Shown here in pieces: positions 39,401 through 50,093 of a stretch of DNA of 64,000 nt; within the stretch, counting starts at the first letter, position 1, and each line of letters starts with the position of its first letter. Under the pieces are notes generated by a model, which was given only the letters and a program-made list of their open reading frames with translations, was not told the origin of the DNA and did no database searches. This stretch comes from Labia minor (lineage: Eukaryota; Arthropoda; Insecta; Dermaptera; Spongiphoridae). A program made the translations under genes and the position numbers. The stretch lies in contig OY720344.1 of NCBI GenBank assembly GCA_963082975.1, positions 68,228,546 to 68,292,545 of the forward strand, given 5' to 3'.

Positions 39401-42400
39401 GCTTATTTGTATTATTTAACAATCCCAAGTATTTTTTATATTACTGTTTTTTATACTCTACTCTCTATTCATTAGTATATATTTTCCTACTTATATTTAA
39501 TTAAAATAAATTCAAACCTAAAAGAAACCAACGACGCATATCATCATCATATCATAAATGTATTAATATATATATTATTAATATATTATTTTAATTAAAT
39601 ATAAGTAGTAAAAATCATATATACTAATGAATAGATTATATATATATATATATTAATTGTTTGTGTACTTTGTGTATTGTCTTTGGGCAGTAAAAAATTG
39701 TAAGAACACAAAAAGAAATGAATGTTTTATGTAATATACTGATTGGAACAAAATGGATGAAAACCTTTTACTACTTTCAACCAAATATTATGTACCACTC
39801 GGGGGTAGAGGGGGCGGAGCGCAGCTAGTTATTATTATTTCATGGATTATTTTATGATAGATAAACACGTTATTTTAAAAAAAAAAACTTGTCAAATTTT
39901 ATTTTTAAATTTTTTATTAATAAAAATCCGAATTCAAAAAACTGTATATGTATACATATGAATCTACTAACAATATACCTATGTATAAATAATAAACATC
40001 CACCAATAACATTTAGATTTGTTTTATGAATATTAATATTCATTAAAATTTCAAAACTTTTTATTACTACAGTATCAATACTGATTTGCATCTATACTAG
40101 CAAAAAGATTAATTTAAATTCAGATATTGAACTAAAATCATTTCTAAATATAAAATTTTTTCTGTAATATGACACTCTTTTGAATTTCTAAAAAATAAAT
40201 ATATAAAATAATAATTCAATAAATTATATAGTATATAAAAAATATAAATAAGAAAAATAAATTAAAATAAAATACAATCTTTATTTTTGTTTGTTGATTT
40301 ACAAGAAAATTGAACCAGTCATAAGACCGTTTTACAATATTATTTGAACAATGCAAGATAATTAAACTTTGTGTGAGTTTGACACCACAGAAGTGGTCAT
40401 AACTAATTCTTTAATAAATTTCCATTTATCACTGGAGGGGGAGTAACACTCATAAAGTTTTTTGCACTAAATCGGCGGGTTCTCTAGCTTCAGGAAAATC
40501 TCAGCAGGTGTACCCCCAAGGACCTATTTCATACCTCCTTTACACTGCTGACATCACTAAGAGCTCGGAAATCCAGATCGAAACTTTTGCAGACGATACT
40601 GCTATCCTGGCCACCTGGATTGATACTGCTTTGGCAATAGGGTACAAAAGGCTGTTGACAGAATTGTGGACTGGGCTATTAAGTGGCGTATCAAGTTGAA
40701 TGAATCAAAGTCTCAACACATCAATTTCACCTAAATGATTCAAGACCCTTTGCCTATTATAATCAACAAGCAAAGGGTTCCATATTCAAATTCTGCTAAG
40801 TATCTGGAAATGACACTCGATACCAAACTTCGGTGGAAAGAACATATAAAAATAAAAAGAAAACATCTAAACGTAGTGAGATCTTAAATGGAATGGCTCA
40901 TTCGTAGTAATTATAAACTCTCGGTTCACAACAAACTACTGCTATATAAACAAATTTTGGACTATAGTTGTGGGGTTGTAGTGCAAAATCAAATATAAAA
41001 ATAATTCAAACTTTCCAAAATAAAGTGCTACGTAGTATTGTTAATGCTCCATGGTATTGTCGCGTTAAAGATATTCATCGAGATCTAAAAATGAATACCA
41101 TTATTGAAGAACAAAGTGCAATGTCCGAAAGACATGAACTTCGCCTTAAAAATCACCCCAATCTCCTGGCTTCTCGTCTCCTAATCCATAATGAAATTTT
41201 GAGACGACTTAAACGAACTAAACCCGCCGATTTAGTGAAAAAAACTTTTTGAGTGTTATCCCTCTCCAGTGAAATCTTTATTTGACTGTTAAAATAATAT
41301 CATTAGTTAAAGATAAAATATTTACATCGAAAATAAATAAATTTTTATTCATTAATAAATAAAACCTTTGACTTGTACAGTGAGGCAGGGTAGCCGAGAG
41401 CGTTGGATACCAACTTTCCACGCAAGAAGTCGGAGTTCGATTCCAACTAAGAACAAAAATTTTCAATTTAATTTAACATCAGCTGCCTCCGGCAAGCCCC
41501 ACCATGGATGTCACCTTGTCGTGTTGGGGGGCTTCGACTTAACTAAAAACATCCACGTCTCGGAGATGAGACTAGCAATCTACTCAAGAGACGCAAATCA
41601 CAATTGCTCAAAGAACCACACACAGCCTCGAAAATTGGAATGATTAACACATTGACGACACGGCAACGAACCTATTACGGCAAATGGGTTAAGATTCGCC
41701 GTAAAAATGGAACGAACACGTAGGAAGAGCCAACGCGGAAGGGCTCTTGAGAATATAGGGATGGAAGGCCAGCAACACAATTGACCAAGCCACCGAAAAA
41801 ATGGGCTGACTGCTGGGCGTACTCTTCCCAAAAAAGACCTGAGGATAGTGAAGAAGAACAGGCCTTAGGCCTATAATAGAAGAAGAAGAAGAAGAAGAAG
41901 AAGAAGACTTGTACAGTAACAGAAAAAAAGTAAATGCCAGAGTAGTTTCGTTGCATTGCCCGACTACTGTGCCACCCTGGCGTTTACTTTTTTTCGCCAC
42001 TTAACATCCTATTAATGGACATCGCCTATCAAGCCGGGGTCGTCTAGACGGGGTAAAATGTTGTATTGTCAGTACAATGGATTCTCTCAACCCTTTATTT
42101 TGAATTTCTTGATCGAAGGACGCTAATTTTTAATTCTAGTAGTTTCCCAATTTTGATTATATAAACTGAATGGATTTCGTTCCCAAAGACTCCCAGATAA
42201 AGATAAATTCCTTTGCCAGGTGTGGGACTTAAACCTGGGACTAAGAGGTTGAGAATCAAGCATTGATTGGGTGGCGTTTTTTATATTATTAACTAACTGC
42301 ACTAAACGCCTAGCAACCTGAATCCCTTTCAGCGCTAATATATAATGAAATATCTTTTAAATTAAAATAAATCATTTAATTGATATATTATAATAATAAA

Positions 42401-44413
42401 AGAAATTAAGAAATAAAATATAAAGAAATTAAAATAATTAATTAAAAATAAAAATAATTTAAAAATGGTAAAACTTACCCAAAAGTTAAATAATTAAATC
42501 AAATTAAGTAAATTCAAATTATTAATATAAAAATAAGGTATATAAGTATGTTGTGATTTAATTTCATAGTAATCGGCCGAATCATTTTTGAGCCTAAAGG
42601 CTTACATTTTCCCGAACAGACAGACATATTATAGTAATGAAAAATTCTAAAGAGATATTTAGTTTCTCTAAATTATGAAATTCCAAAATTTACAAAAAAT
42701 TTTAAATTCTGAGCAACAGACAAAAACCTTTATATCTATCTATATATATTTGGGTAAGTTATTTTATATTAATCTATAAATATATTAAATAGATATAAAA
42801 GAACCTCAAAAATGTTATTATTAAAGATGTAGTATATAAGTAAGTAGTTAAGTAAAAACTAAGAATAGAGAATTTCAATTAAAGCTAACTCACCGAATCA
42901 TGAACTGATGAGCACGAGGATATTGACCAAGTGCTCGAAGAGATCGTAGAGCTCCAAGCAACGCTTCTGAATATTTGATTGATACTCGTAATGCCTTCTG
43001 ATATTGTTTAACAGCAGCCCAGTGAAATCCTTTATTCGAATATTACAAATGAAATAATTAATGAATAAAGAATTTCTATAAATTGAGTATAAATTTGTTT
43101 ATTATAATATATAATTTATTTAGAAAAATTATAAGTATTCAAAAATAATAAATAATTAAAATTTACAAGTTTATATACTATAAATAAAAATTTTAATTAA
43201 TTAATTAATTATATTAATTCATTAATTTTATTAAATTTAACAATCAAAAAATATTTTATAAAATTAAAACAAAAAAATAAAATGTGAATCCTTTTGTTTT
43301 TGTTAATTTTATTTGCTTCTTATAATAAAAAAAAATAAATTGTATATAAGTTAATAAGTTGTTTTTTTTGAAGTTGCGAATTAGTTACAAAAGAAATTTT
43401 AATTATATTTCAAACCTTTTTATCAAAATATGAATAATATTATTTTTAAGGATTTTTAAAAATTTGAATAGAAAGTATAATAAATTTCGGAAATAGGAAA
43501 AATTCTAGGTAATATTTGAATATACCATTTTTATTATGAATATTTAATTATAATAAGTTTTAGCTATGCTTAATTCAAAAATTCTTTGTTCAGCAACTAA
43601 ATACCTGAACCATTTTCATTTAGTTGTGATATTTTCTAAATTCTCAGATAACAACTTTTACATTACCACCCTTGATCGATCTTGATCGTTGGAAGAATAT
43701 TATTATTTTTTGAATAATATTTCAAATATATGTCCTTAATATTCTTGGATATTTAACCAAGAATTTCAAACGAATATGTCTCATTAGAAATAAAAGAAAG
43801 AGAATAAATAAATTTTTTGAAAAATAATAGTATTGTTTTTGAGCATATAATAAACATTGATAGGATTCTCTATAAAATTTAAATATATATATATTACTTA
43901 TACTCTGGTAAAAATAAATAAATTTCTTTTTCTTTCCTCCTAAATATTCATTCTAACCATTTAGAAGACTTGTTTTCTGCTCTCTAAAAAGATTAAGATC
44001 AAAAGCGATTCTAAACAAAAGTTATATAATAAACAAAATTTAATCTGATACAAGACTAATATGCCTATATCAAAAATATGTATAAAATAAATCAAAAAGA
44101 TATTTGAATTTATACTCAATCATTGGTATTGCTAATTAATACATAAATATACAAGAAGATTGGTGTGGTATGAAAAGGTGAAAAATTGAAGAAAAGTTGA
44201 CCTGTTGTTGCCAGCCAAGCTGCAAGTTCAGTGAGTGGTTCCGGTTCGTCAGGCTGTAATTTGGCCAGATGACTCAAAAGTCGACTGACAGCCGTCTGTC
44301 TGCCCTGAGCAGCATAAAGTCTTGCCAGCAAGACATACGCAGCCGTGTAAGACGGGTCGATCGAAATACATTTCTCTAACATTTCAACAGCATCCTGAGT
44401 GCGGTTCAATCTT
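36451..44413 (-). CDS. C-terminal part of a TPR-repeat protein (last three exons)
   Basis: Minus-strand exons are 44202-44413, 42894-43029 and 36451-36694, all GT-AG, with phases that join exactly (G|GA, CG|A). They encode 195 complete residues and the stop. The first two exons and the start of the third form three successive 34-residue tetratricopeptide repeats, beginning at AAYVLLARLYAAQGR, EPLTELAAWLATTGF and EALLGALRSLRALGQ. Each has the small residue at position 8 and the G/A pattern of TPR helices. TPR arrays are protein-protein scaffolds. The last exon continues as ILYTGDLYLTGAHYALSS and then a Gln/Ser/Arg-rich, probably disordered tail ending in MQNLLESL. The last intron is 6.2 kb and full of transposons. 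No upstream exon was found between 44.4 and 64 kb, so the 5' part lies beyond the window or was missed. The family is not recognised. Confidence 0.85.
36994..37462 (+). mobile_element. Internally deleted mariner with 22-bp perfect ends
   Basis: AGGTTGTTCAATAAGTTCGC and its exact complement close the 469-bp element. A short 5' part (LVDRRLSERDLTETLG-like) is joined to the C-terminus: LQHPAYSPDLGPSNF, stop, LFLHHIQYLGEKRFSLNEDV, then DRWNKCIEVEGNYTKK and a stop. The third catalytic Asp (SPDL) is present but the first two are deleted. It lies in the last intron of the TPR gene, in the opposite orientation. Confidence 0.8.
37540..39400. other. Intronic DNA with two unclassified GC-richer blocks
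   Basis: 37570-37860 has GAAAACCCGACTTTTTATATATT and CTTAAAGAAGATGCAACCCG. A TATA-like word followed by a GC-richer part could be a solo LTR, but no TG...CA ends with a duplication were found. 39140-39390 (GGGGTTCTGACCCGACCGGG onward) is also GC-richer and has an ORF of 75 codons without splice support. Between them the DNA is AT-rich. I recognise no gene. Confidence 0.3.
39715..39832 (+). mobile_element. Helitron 3' end, hairpin lost
   Basis: ATTGGAACAAAATGGATGAAAACC, then CACTCGGGGGTA, GGGGGCGGAGC and the end GCAGCTAG before TT match the copy at 49955-50092. The 34-base part with the terminal hairpin is deleted here. Confidence 0.6.
40490..41252 (+). mobile_element. Jockey-clade LINE relic (reverse transcriptase C-terminal half)
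   Basis: Across several frames the plus strand reads PQGPISYLLYTADITKSSEI, TFADDTAILATW (the catalytic FADD box), KWRIKLNESKSQHINFT, LKYLEMTLDTKLRWKEH-like words, then WGCSAKSNIKIIQTFQNKVL and VNAPWYCRVKDIHRDLKMNT and RLKRTKPADLV. This is the standard order in arthropod jockey elements. At least three frameshifts or stops break it. It has no 5' part and no clear tail. It lies in the TPR gene's last intron, antisense to it. Confidence 0.8.
41370..41917 (+). mobile_element. SINE family 2 with GAA tail and perfect 12-bp duplication
   Basis: GACTTGTACAGT occurs at 41370-41381 and 41906-41917. Between them the 524-bp element begins with a tRNA-like head (GGGTAGCCGAGAGCGTTGG as A-box region, GGAGTTCGATTCC as B box). 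It has a long body (CATGGATGTCACCTTGTCG, GGGGGGCTTCGACTT) and ends GGCCTATAATA followed by (GAA)n. The tail repeat suggests mobilisation by a LINE with a GAA-type 3' end. Three overlapping minus-strand ORFs here, one with a Ser run, are artefacts of the tail. Confidence 0.85.
41912..42002. mobile_element. Tc1-like MITE, family M, entered by SINE 2
   Basis: TACAGTAACAGAAAAAAAGT at the left and ACTTTTTTTCGCCACTTA at the right are inverted repeats, with AATGCCAG and CTGGCGTT inside. The target duplication of the adjacent SINE includes the first bases of this end, so the SINE landed at its left terminus. Confidence 0.65.
42006..42282 (-). mobile_element. tRNA-derived SINE, family 1, in the last TPR intron
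   Basis: The minus strand has a B box, AGGTTTAAGTCCC, then CTGGCAAAGGAATT, a body TCAAGAAATTCAAA, and CCGGCTTGATAGGCG, the same order as in the 15920-16152 copy. The head upstream of the B box is decayed. Confidence 0.65.
43030..44201. other. TPR gene intron, nothing recognised
   Basis: This intron is AT-rich low-complexity DNA. A short repeat GATCGATCTTGATCG lies at about 43674-43688. No mobile element ends were identified. Confidence 0.5.
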
Positions 44414-45360
44414 CTGAAATGAGATAGAGAAAAAAAAAATTAAAATCACTTTCATATTTTTTATATTTTATACGATTTGTATTACAAATATGCATAATTC
44501 ATCAGATATTATTTATTGTTTGAGAAAAAATTATTTGTTATATAATTATAGTCAATATTACTGGTCAAATTTAAATATAAAGAACCAAGTGCCGTTGTAG
44601 ATACGCTAGAATTTATTAATTCTCATAATTCTTTCTTTTTTAAAGGAGAAAATATATTATTTTAAAGTTTAAAATTAAAAAGAAATGTATCACAGTCATT
44701 CAATATATAACATAATATATACAAATAAATATGAGGATACTCTGATGTAAAAGTTTAAATAAAAGAAGAATTCAAAATCACCCTTTAAATAATAGATAAG
44801 TAAGTGAGTGGCTTTGTATAATCTTAAGTTCATTGAGTTGCCTCTTGATACTTAACAAAATTTAAACTTTATGAATTGGGTATATAATTATTTTAAGAAA
44901 TTAATTTTTAGTATAAAATATCAATAAGAATTTATTATAAGTTATGTTTAGTCAGGTTCGAAAATATAAATAAAAATAATAATTTTAGCAATTCCCACCC
45001 GGGCTTTTATTAAAATATTCATTTCAAACTCTCCCAATCAAATACATAAATTAATTATTTATTTTACAAATTATCATTTAAATTAATAATTAGATCATAT
45101 TTAGTATTATTTTAGTAATAGTTAGATATTCTGGGATTAATGTAAATTGTGATCTATCAATAATATTATCTATTAGTTATTTAGTTAGTTTATGGATGGT
45201 ACTATTGTAAAACTTCTATGCTATGTAACCATGGTTACTTTAGCCTACCAGATGCGCGCGCATAATCAGGTGACGACACGATGTATACTCCAACCCTTCA
45301 ATATGAACCAACTAAATAACTATTAAGTAAATCACATAAAACTTTAACACTGATATTTTT
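44414..45360. other. AT-rich DNA upstream of the TPR exons, nothing recognised
   Basis: It follows a good minus-strand acceptor (CTCATTTCAG) of the 44202-44413 exon and is therefore intronic on that strand. No further exon was seen. A short GC-richer patch at 45225-45290 has ATGCGCGCGCATAATCAGG with palindromic TGCGCGCGCA. Confidence 0.45.
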
Positions 45361-45918
45361 TACTATCTCGCCAGAGATAGTATTGCGATCACGAAAATTT
45401 TCGATGTTGAGATTTTGATGTTTTTTATACGTTTTGAAGGTTCCTGAATCATTTTCACTAAGGTTGAGAAAAGAGTCTGTGTGTCTGAATGTATGTAACG
45501 GTACATGGGCATTATTCAAAATTCATAGTTTTCTATCAACTTTTGAGAAATGTAGCTCAACCGGAAGAGGGTCATTACCTACCACGTTTTCATTTTTTTC
45601 CTCTAAAGTGACCGTAAAAATAAAGATATATGTTTGATAATTTTTCACATGATTAATAATTGTATCAAACTGCCATATATAGAATTTCAGCTTGATTGAA
45701 TCGCTGAAAGTACCAGAATTAATTTTTTAACACTGCAAATCTCAGCCGCCAAAACGTGACGTGTGCCATCAACAAAGAGCCAAAGATGCGCTGGTTCAAT
45801 AAATATTATTTATTAATTTTATTTTATAATTAATTTAATTTAAATTAATATATGTTATTTAATCCACTTCAAATTTGCGAGATAGTTGAGTGGAGATACT
45901 CCAGATTTTTTTATTATA
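45361..45918 (+). mobile_element. Helentron-like element, family C, copy 1
   Basis: The ends are ACTATCTCGCC (left) and GCGAGATAGT (right, about 45879-45888). A short TGTG/TGTATG microsatellite follows GAGTCTGTGTG. The core has CATTATTCAAAATTCATAG, CAACTTTTGAGAAATG and GGAAGAGGGTCATTACCTACC. The right repeat is followed by the hairpin TGGAG-ATA-CTCCA and a T run. It lacks the hAT insertion found in copy 2 and so serves as the empty-site reference. Confidence 0.7.
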
Positions 45919-47532
45919 TTTTAAATGGCCGACATTCCGCCTCGGTCAGGAGCAGAAGTGTATCAGTAGTAGTGTTAGTGGCAAGAAAACAATAAGTCCA
46001 ACTCATTCAACCCAAAATACATTTAAATTGATTTTTCCTATATTTTAAAACTTAAGTTGGATCATGGTATAAAAATTTAACCTAATTACGCGACTTTTAT
46101 TTTTGTTTGGGTCAATTTTTTTTCGGTTTAATTATATTATGTATCTCTTGAATATTTTAAACGATTGTTGTCTTTCAATAAAAAAATGGATTTATAATAA
46201 TCGATAAAACAAAGATGATTAACCGCCTTCTTTGATGAATTAAATGATAATTATTTTACAAATATTTTACGATGTTTATGTGGATGTATCAAAGTAATTG
46301 TTAATTGACCCAAACTGCTCGTTGGAGATAAATGAAATTTAAAAGGGTGTGTTTTAGGTTAATGTAGGGTAAGTCAAAGGGGCGAAGATAATTTTAAATT
46401 CAAGTTCAAAGAATTTAAAGTGAATCTTGGGAAGGTAAAATAATAATAAAATTCACAAACGTATAATATTGTTTTTTTTAAAGAAAACATAAATATAATT
46501 TATAATCCGTCAGTCAGAATTAATTAAAATTAAATCTTATTTTATTTAAGTATGTATTATTTTTTGACTTATATTTAATATTATATCTTAAAATAAATAC
46601 AATTAATTAAATCTATGATATTTTTTGATAAATTTATTTATTATATTAATTTTTAAAGATAATAAATATGTTTTACTTTTATTTGATTCTATTTTTATTA
46701 GCCCTTGAAGAAGTTTTTTTATTTCTCACAACTCGAAACGATTCTTTATTTTTTCAATTTTGAATATTTTCAAGTTATTTCAACTCATACTAGTTTTTGT
46801 TACATTTAAATTATTTAACTTCATTAAATACTCAAGAAATTAACTAATATGCATGGAGCCTAAAGAACAGGATCCGAGATAATTATGTTATTTAGGATAG
46901 GCATCAACATCACCTGTATAGATAACATAGATTATCAATGAATTAATACTAATTTAGATTATTTAACTGTCAGGTATTATGTATTTAGTACTATAAACAT
47001 TTGCAAATATATTGATTTATTTGAATTAAGTATCTATCTATATTTATTCTTTTGACTTTTTAACTCTATTTAAAATTTGTTTAGATGTATCTATGGTTGA
47101 AATGTAAACGCAAGAGTCCTGCCTAAACAATACAATTATTTGATTCAAGATCTGAAATCGTGATTTATGTTTTTAAATTAATTTTAAACAAAGTTGTTTA
47201 CTTTTTTATAGGAATCAGAAACAATCATCGCTAGATAATTTGGTTAAGAACTTTTCTAATCGTTAAAGTATTTTTTAATTATTTATTGTAATTTGAAACA
47301 TTGATCTTAAACCAGAAGAAGAAATTTAAGCTTTTTCATAAAATTTTCACCAATATGTTGGATTTTTATTAATCAACTAAAAAAAACAATTTTTTGATTT
47401 GCCTCATTTTAGCAAGTTTATGTATTATAATTTTAATATTTATAAAATTAAATTTTATATTATAAATTTTTGCGAAATTGGCAAATTTTGAACCCTCGGG
47501 GTCAAATTTAATAGTCTATTATTTAAGTAATG
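45919..47532. other. AT-rich DNA with one GC-richer spot
   Basis: 45926-45985 reads ATGGCCGACATTCCGCCTCG onward, with a 14-codon ORF. It could be a 5' untranslated or short first exon but has no supporting signals. The rest shows nothing recognisable. Confidence 0.35.
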
Positions 47533-47612
47533 TACAGTGACGGAAAAATGTAAACGCCAAGTGGCGCTGTTGTCGGGGAATGTAATAGTAGCGTTTTCAT
47601 TTTCTGTCACTA
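47533..47612. mobile_element. Tc1-like MITE, family M, shortest copy
   Basis: TACAGTGACGGAAAAATG and the right end CATTTTCTGTCACTATA are inverted repeats in a TA context. Inside are TAAACGCCA and AGCGTTTT. It is 80 bp long. Confidence 0.65.
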
Positions 47613-48846
47613 TACATAAATTTATATAAAAGATTTTCGATTAAAATAAAGAATTTGAAAAATTATTTTTATTTAGGTAAATAAAATATTGTTCAATTAA
47701 AATTAAAAAGTATATAAATCAATAATAATTATCATTAAATCTATTTCAGCTGTAGTTAAAAATTATTATCGAACGAATGATTAGGACTATATGTATGTTA
47801 TGTTATAAATTAATTTTATCTCTCTATTTTTCGAAAAGACTAAGAGATTGGAATAAAATACAGTTTTATAGAACGATGCAAAATGGCATATGTACGATTA
47901 GTCACCATCCAGTTTTATAATTATTAAATATATAGACTTCAATAGACAAAAGCTTAATTTGGTTTTTAATTATTATTGGTTTGGTATTGAATAGTGAAAG
48001 CTCTATATATTTTTGTAAATTAAATAATCATATATAATATAAATGAAAATAGATATTACATAGAATAGTAGAATTTAGATCACCCTTTGAAATAAACTAT
48101 GTGGATTATATTAATTATGAATATTGCTCATTTGGTGAAAATATGAGTTATTTCTATTGAATAATATTGTAATAGTTGAATATTTATCCAATATCTATCC
48201 AATATTGAAAATAAATTTTAATTTCTAAATTTATTTGTTGGAATTTGTAATGAATATAAAATTAGAATATATTATACTATATAAAATAGCAAAGTAATTA
48301 TTTACTGAAAAACTTGAATTATTAGTTTAATATATTTTTTTTAATTTATATATATATTATTTTACTAAAATATATTAATAACTGTCGAGATGACCTTTCA
48401 AATATAAATAATAAAATATTTTTTTTTTTTTTTGGAAATAATATCCTACTATTTATATATTATTAAAATATTTAAAATATAAATATTTCATCAAGAAATT
48501 TTTTATTAACTTAACGATACAACATATTAAGAAAATTATTAAAATAAGTTTATAAAATAAAAGTTTATTAATAATATATATATATATATAAAAAAAAACA
48601 TAATCTATATATTTAATACGATAGTGTCCGTCTGTACGCAAAAAACTCCAGAGCCTAAACTACAAGGAGTAAGGTAACCAAATTTTTCTGAGGTGAAGGG
48701 TACCTCAAATGATTAAAAATAAAAAAGAAATTAGAATCTTAGGTAACTCCTGAGCTGAGCTGCGGGTGTTCCATTTTCCAGAAATATATATAAAGGAGTG
48801 TTTGTATGTATGTAATTTGTTTACTTTTTTGCTGTCATAGAAACAG

Positions 48847-48877
<31 letters not shown>

Positions 48878-49050
48878 GAACCTCTCTCTTTCCCTCTATT
48901 TAAAATTTTAAAAAATGGAGTGTTCTAGCCAAATTAAGAAATTTAAATTCCTTATGCAACATTGATAGGTAAATGAATTGGACTGGAAAAGGAGACATAT
49001 GATTAGAGAAATTGGGGAAAAATCAACCGAAATGTAATTAAATAAAAAAA
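47613..49050. other. AT-rich DNA with microsatellites, no gene seen
   Basis: (AT)n tracts lie near 48574-48592 and 48848-48872. A small GC-richer piece at 48620-48790 (GTCCGTCTGTACGC, GTAACTCCTGAGCTGAGC) resembles the microsatellite and core of the Helentron-like families but is too decayed to assign. Confidence 0.45.
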
Positions 49051-49059
49051 TTCAAGAAT

Positions 49060-49875
49060 TATGATACGGATACGACTTAAATACGATTAACATACAAAAT
49101 GTAGACTTTAAAAAAGTATAAATATTTAAATACTTAAGATCTCTAATCACGAAGGATAATAATATTCGAGAAGAATTTAAATCGACGTTGTAATTGAGTA
49201 ACACCTGTTATTATGCAGTAAAGGGGCTTATCTCATCAAAGAGGATCAAAATTAAAATATATAAAACAATTATTTTTCATGTTGATCGATGACTAGGGTG
49301 ACCATATTTCGAAAACACCAAACCGGGACAAAGAGTATACCTTTTTTTTTAGAACTAAATTGAAAAAATTTTAAAAAAAAAAATTACGAAATATCCTAAA
49401 TATTGAAAAAACAGTAGGGTGTTCCGAAGACATTTTTGGGACAGAGCGCCTAAAGACGGGACGTTTGGTCACCCTATCGATAACTCTGGGAGAAGAGAGT
49501 AGATTTGGAGTATTTGTGAGATTAGTATTGTTCGCAGCATTTATAGGCCAAAAGAAGGTGAGGTCACAGGGGGATGGCGGAGATGGCATAACGAGAAATA
49601 ATGTCCAGATATAGTTAAGGTTATAAAATCAAGACGGCTGGGATGGGAAGGGGACGTGGTTGGAATTGGAGAAACTAGAAATTGGGAGAAACCGATTGGG
49701 AAACATCCGGTGGAAGACCAAGGACCAAGGTGGGTGGACAATGATGGAAGGGACATGGAAGAGATGGGACAGGGTAGGATTTGGTTGTAGCTCAGGATAG
49801 GGGCGCTTAGAGAAATGTGGATGCTGTGGCTAAGAACTTTCGAAAACTGTAGAGACACAGAGTTAGATAAATACA
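49060..49875 (+). mobile_element. RTE-like LINE 3' part, split by a MITE
   Basis: Broken frames read VDFKKV, KYLRSLITKDNNIREEFKS, GLISSKRIKIKIYKTIIFHV before the MITE. After it come a SRFGVFVR word, then GWDVVGIGETRN-type and RWVDNDGRDMEEMGQGR and a RIGALREMW end. They are homologous to the minus-strand LINE at 29095-29965. The element ends with an AGATAAATACAATAATAATA tail, similar to the other copies. Confidence 0.65.
49293..49475. mobile_element. MITE with AGGGTGACC ends and 10-bp duplication, copy 2
   Basis: AGGGTGACCATATTTCGAAA at the left and GTTTGGTCACCCT at the right. The flanks are ATCGATGACT and ATCGATAACT (9 of 10 identical), matching the 10-bp duplication of the copy at 9250-9398. 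It interrupts the LINE reading frame. Confidence 0.75.
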
Positions 49876-49954
49876 ATAATAATATATAATTAATTTACTG
49901 ATTAAATTAATATATATTTTACAAGAAAACAAATACATGTCTTATCTACTTATG

Positions 49955-50093
49955 CTGATTGAAACAAAATGGAGGAAAACCTTTTACATACAGACTTTCA
50001 ACCAAATACGATGTATCACTCGGGGGTACAGGGGGCGGAGCCCCCGTCTAGGTATGAAGAGCGCCGAAGGCGCTCGGAGCAGCTAGTTACAAT
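49955..50093 (+). mobile_element. Helitron 3' end with canonical hairpin and CTAG terminus
   Basis: The sequence has CACTCGGGGGTACAGGGGGC and GGAGCCCCCG. Its terminal hairpin is GAGCGCC-GAA-GGCGCTC (8-bp or near stem), followed after about 7 bases by GCAGCTAG and then T. A hairpin followed by CTRR and insertion before T is the hallmark of canonical Helitrons. The 5' end was not located. It follows the LINE at 49875. Confidence 0.7.

Noticed and set aside
41598..42000. Overlapping minus-strand ORFs with a Ser run
   Set aside because: They are the complement of the SINE's GAA tail and the MITE; no splice or start context.
45926..45985. Short ORF beginning MADIPPRSGAEVYQ as a first exon
   Set aside because: It stops after 14 codons, has no donor before the stop, and no partner exon was seen.
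49541..49876. 111-codon minus-strand ORF, Ser/Pro-rich
   Set aside because: It is the antisense of the LINE C-terminal region; the plus-strand frames show the reverse-transcriptase homology.
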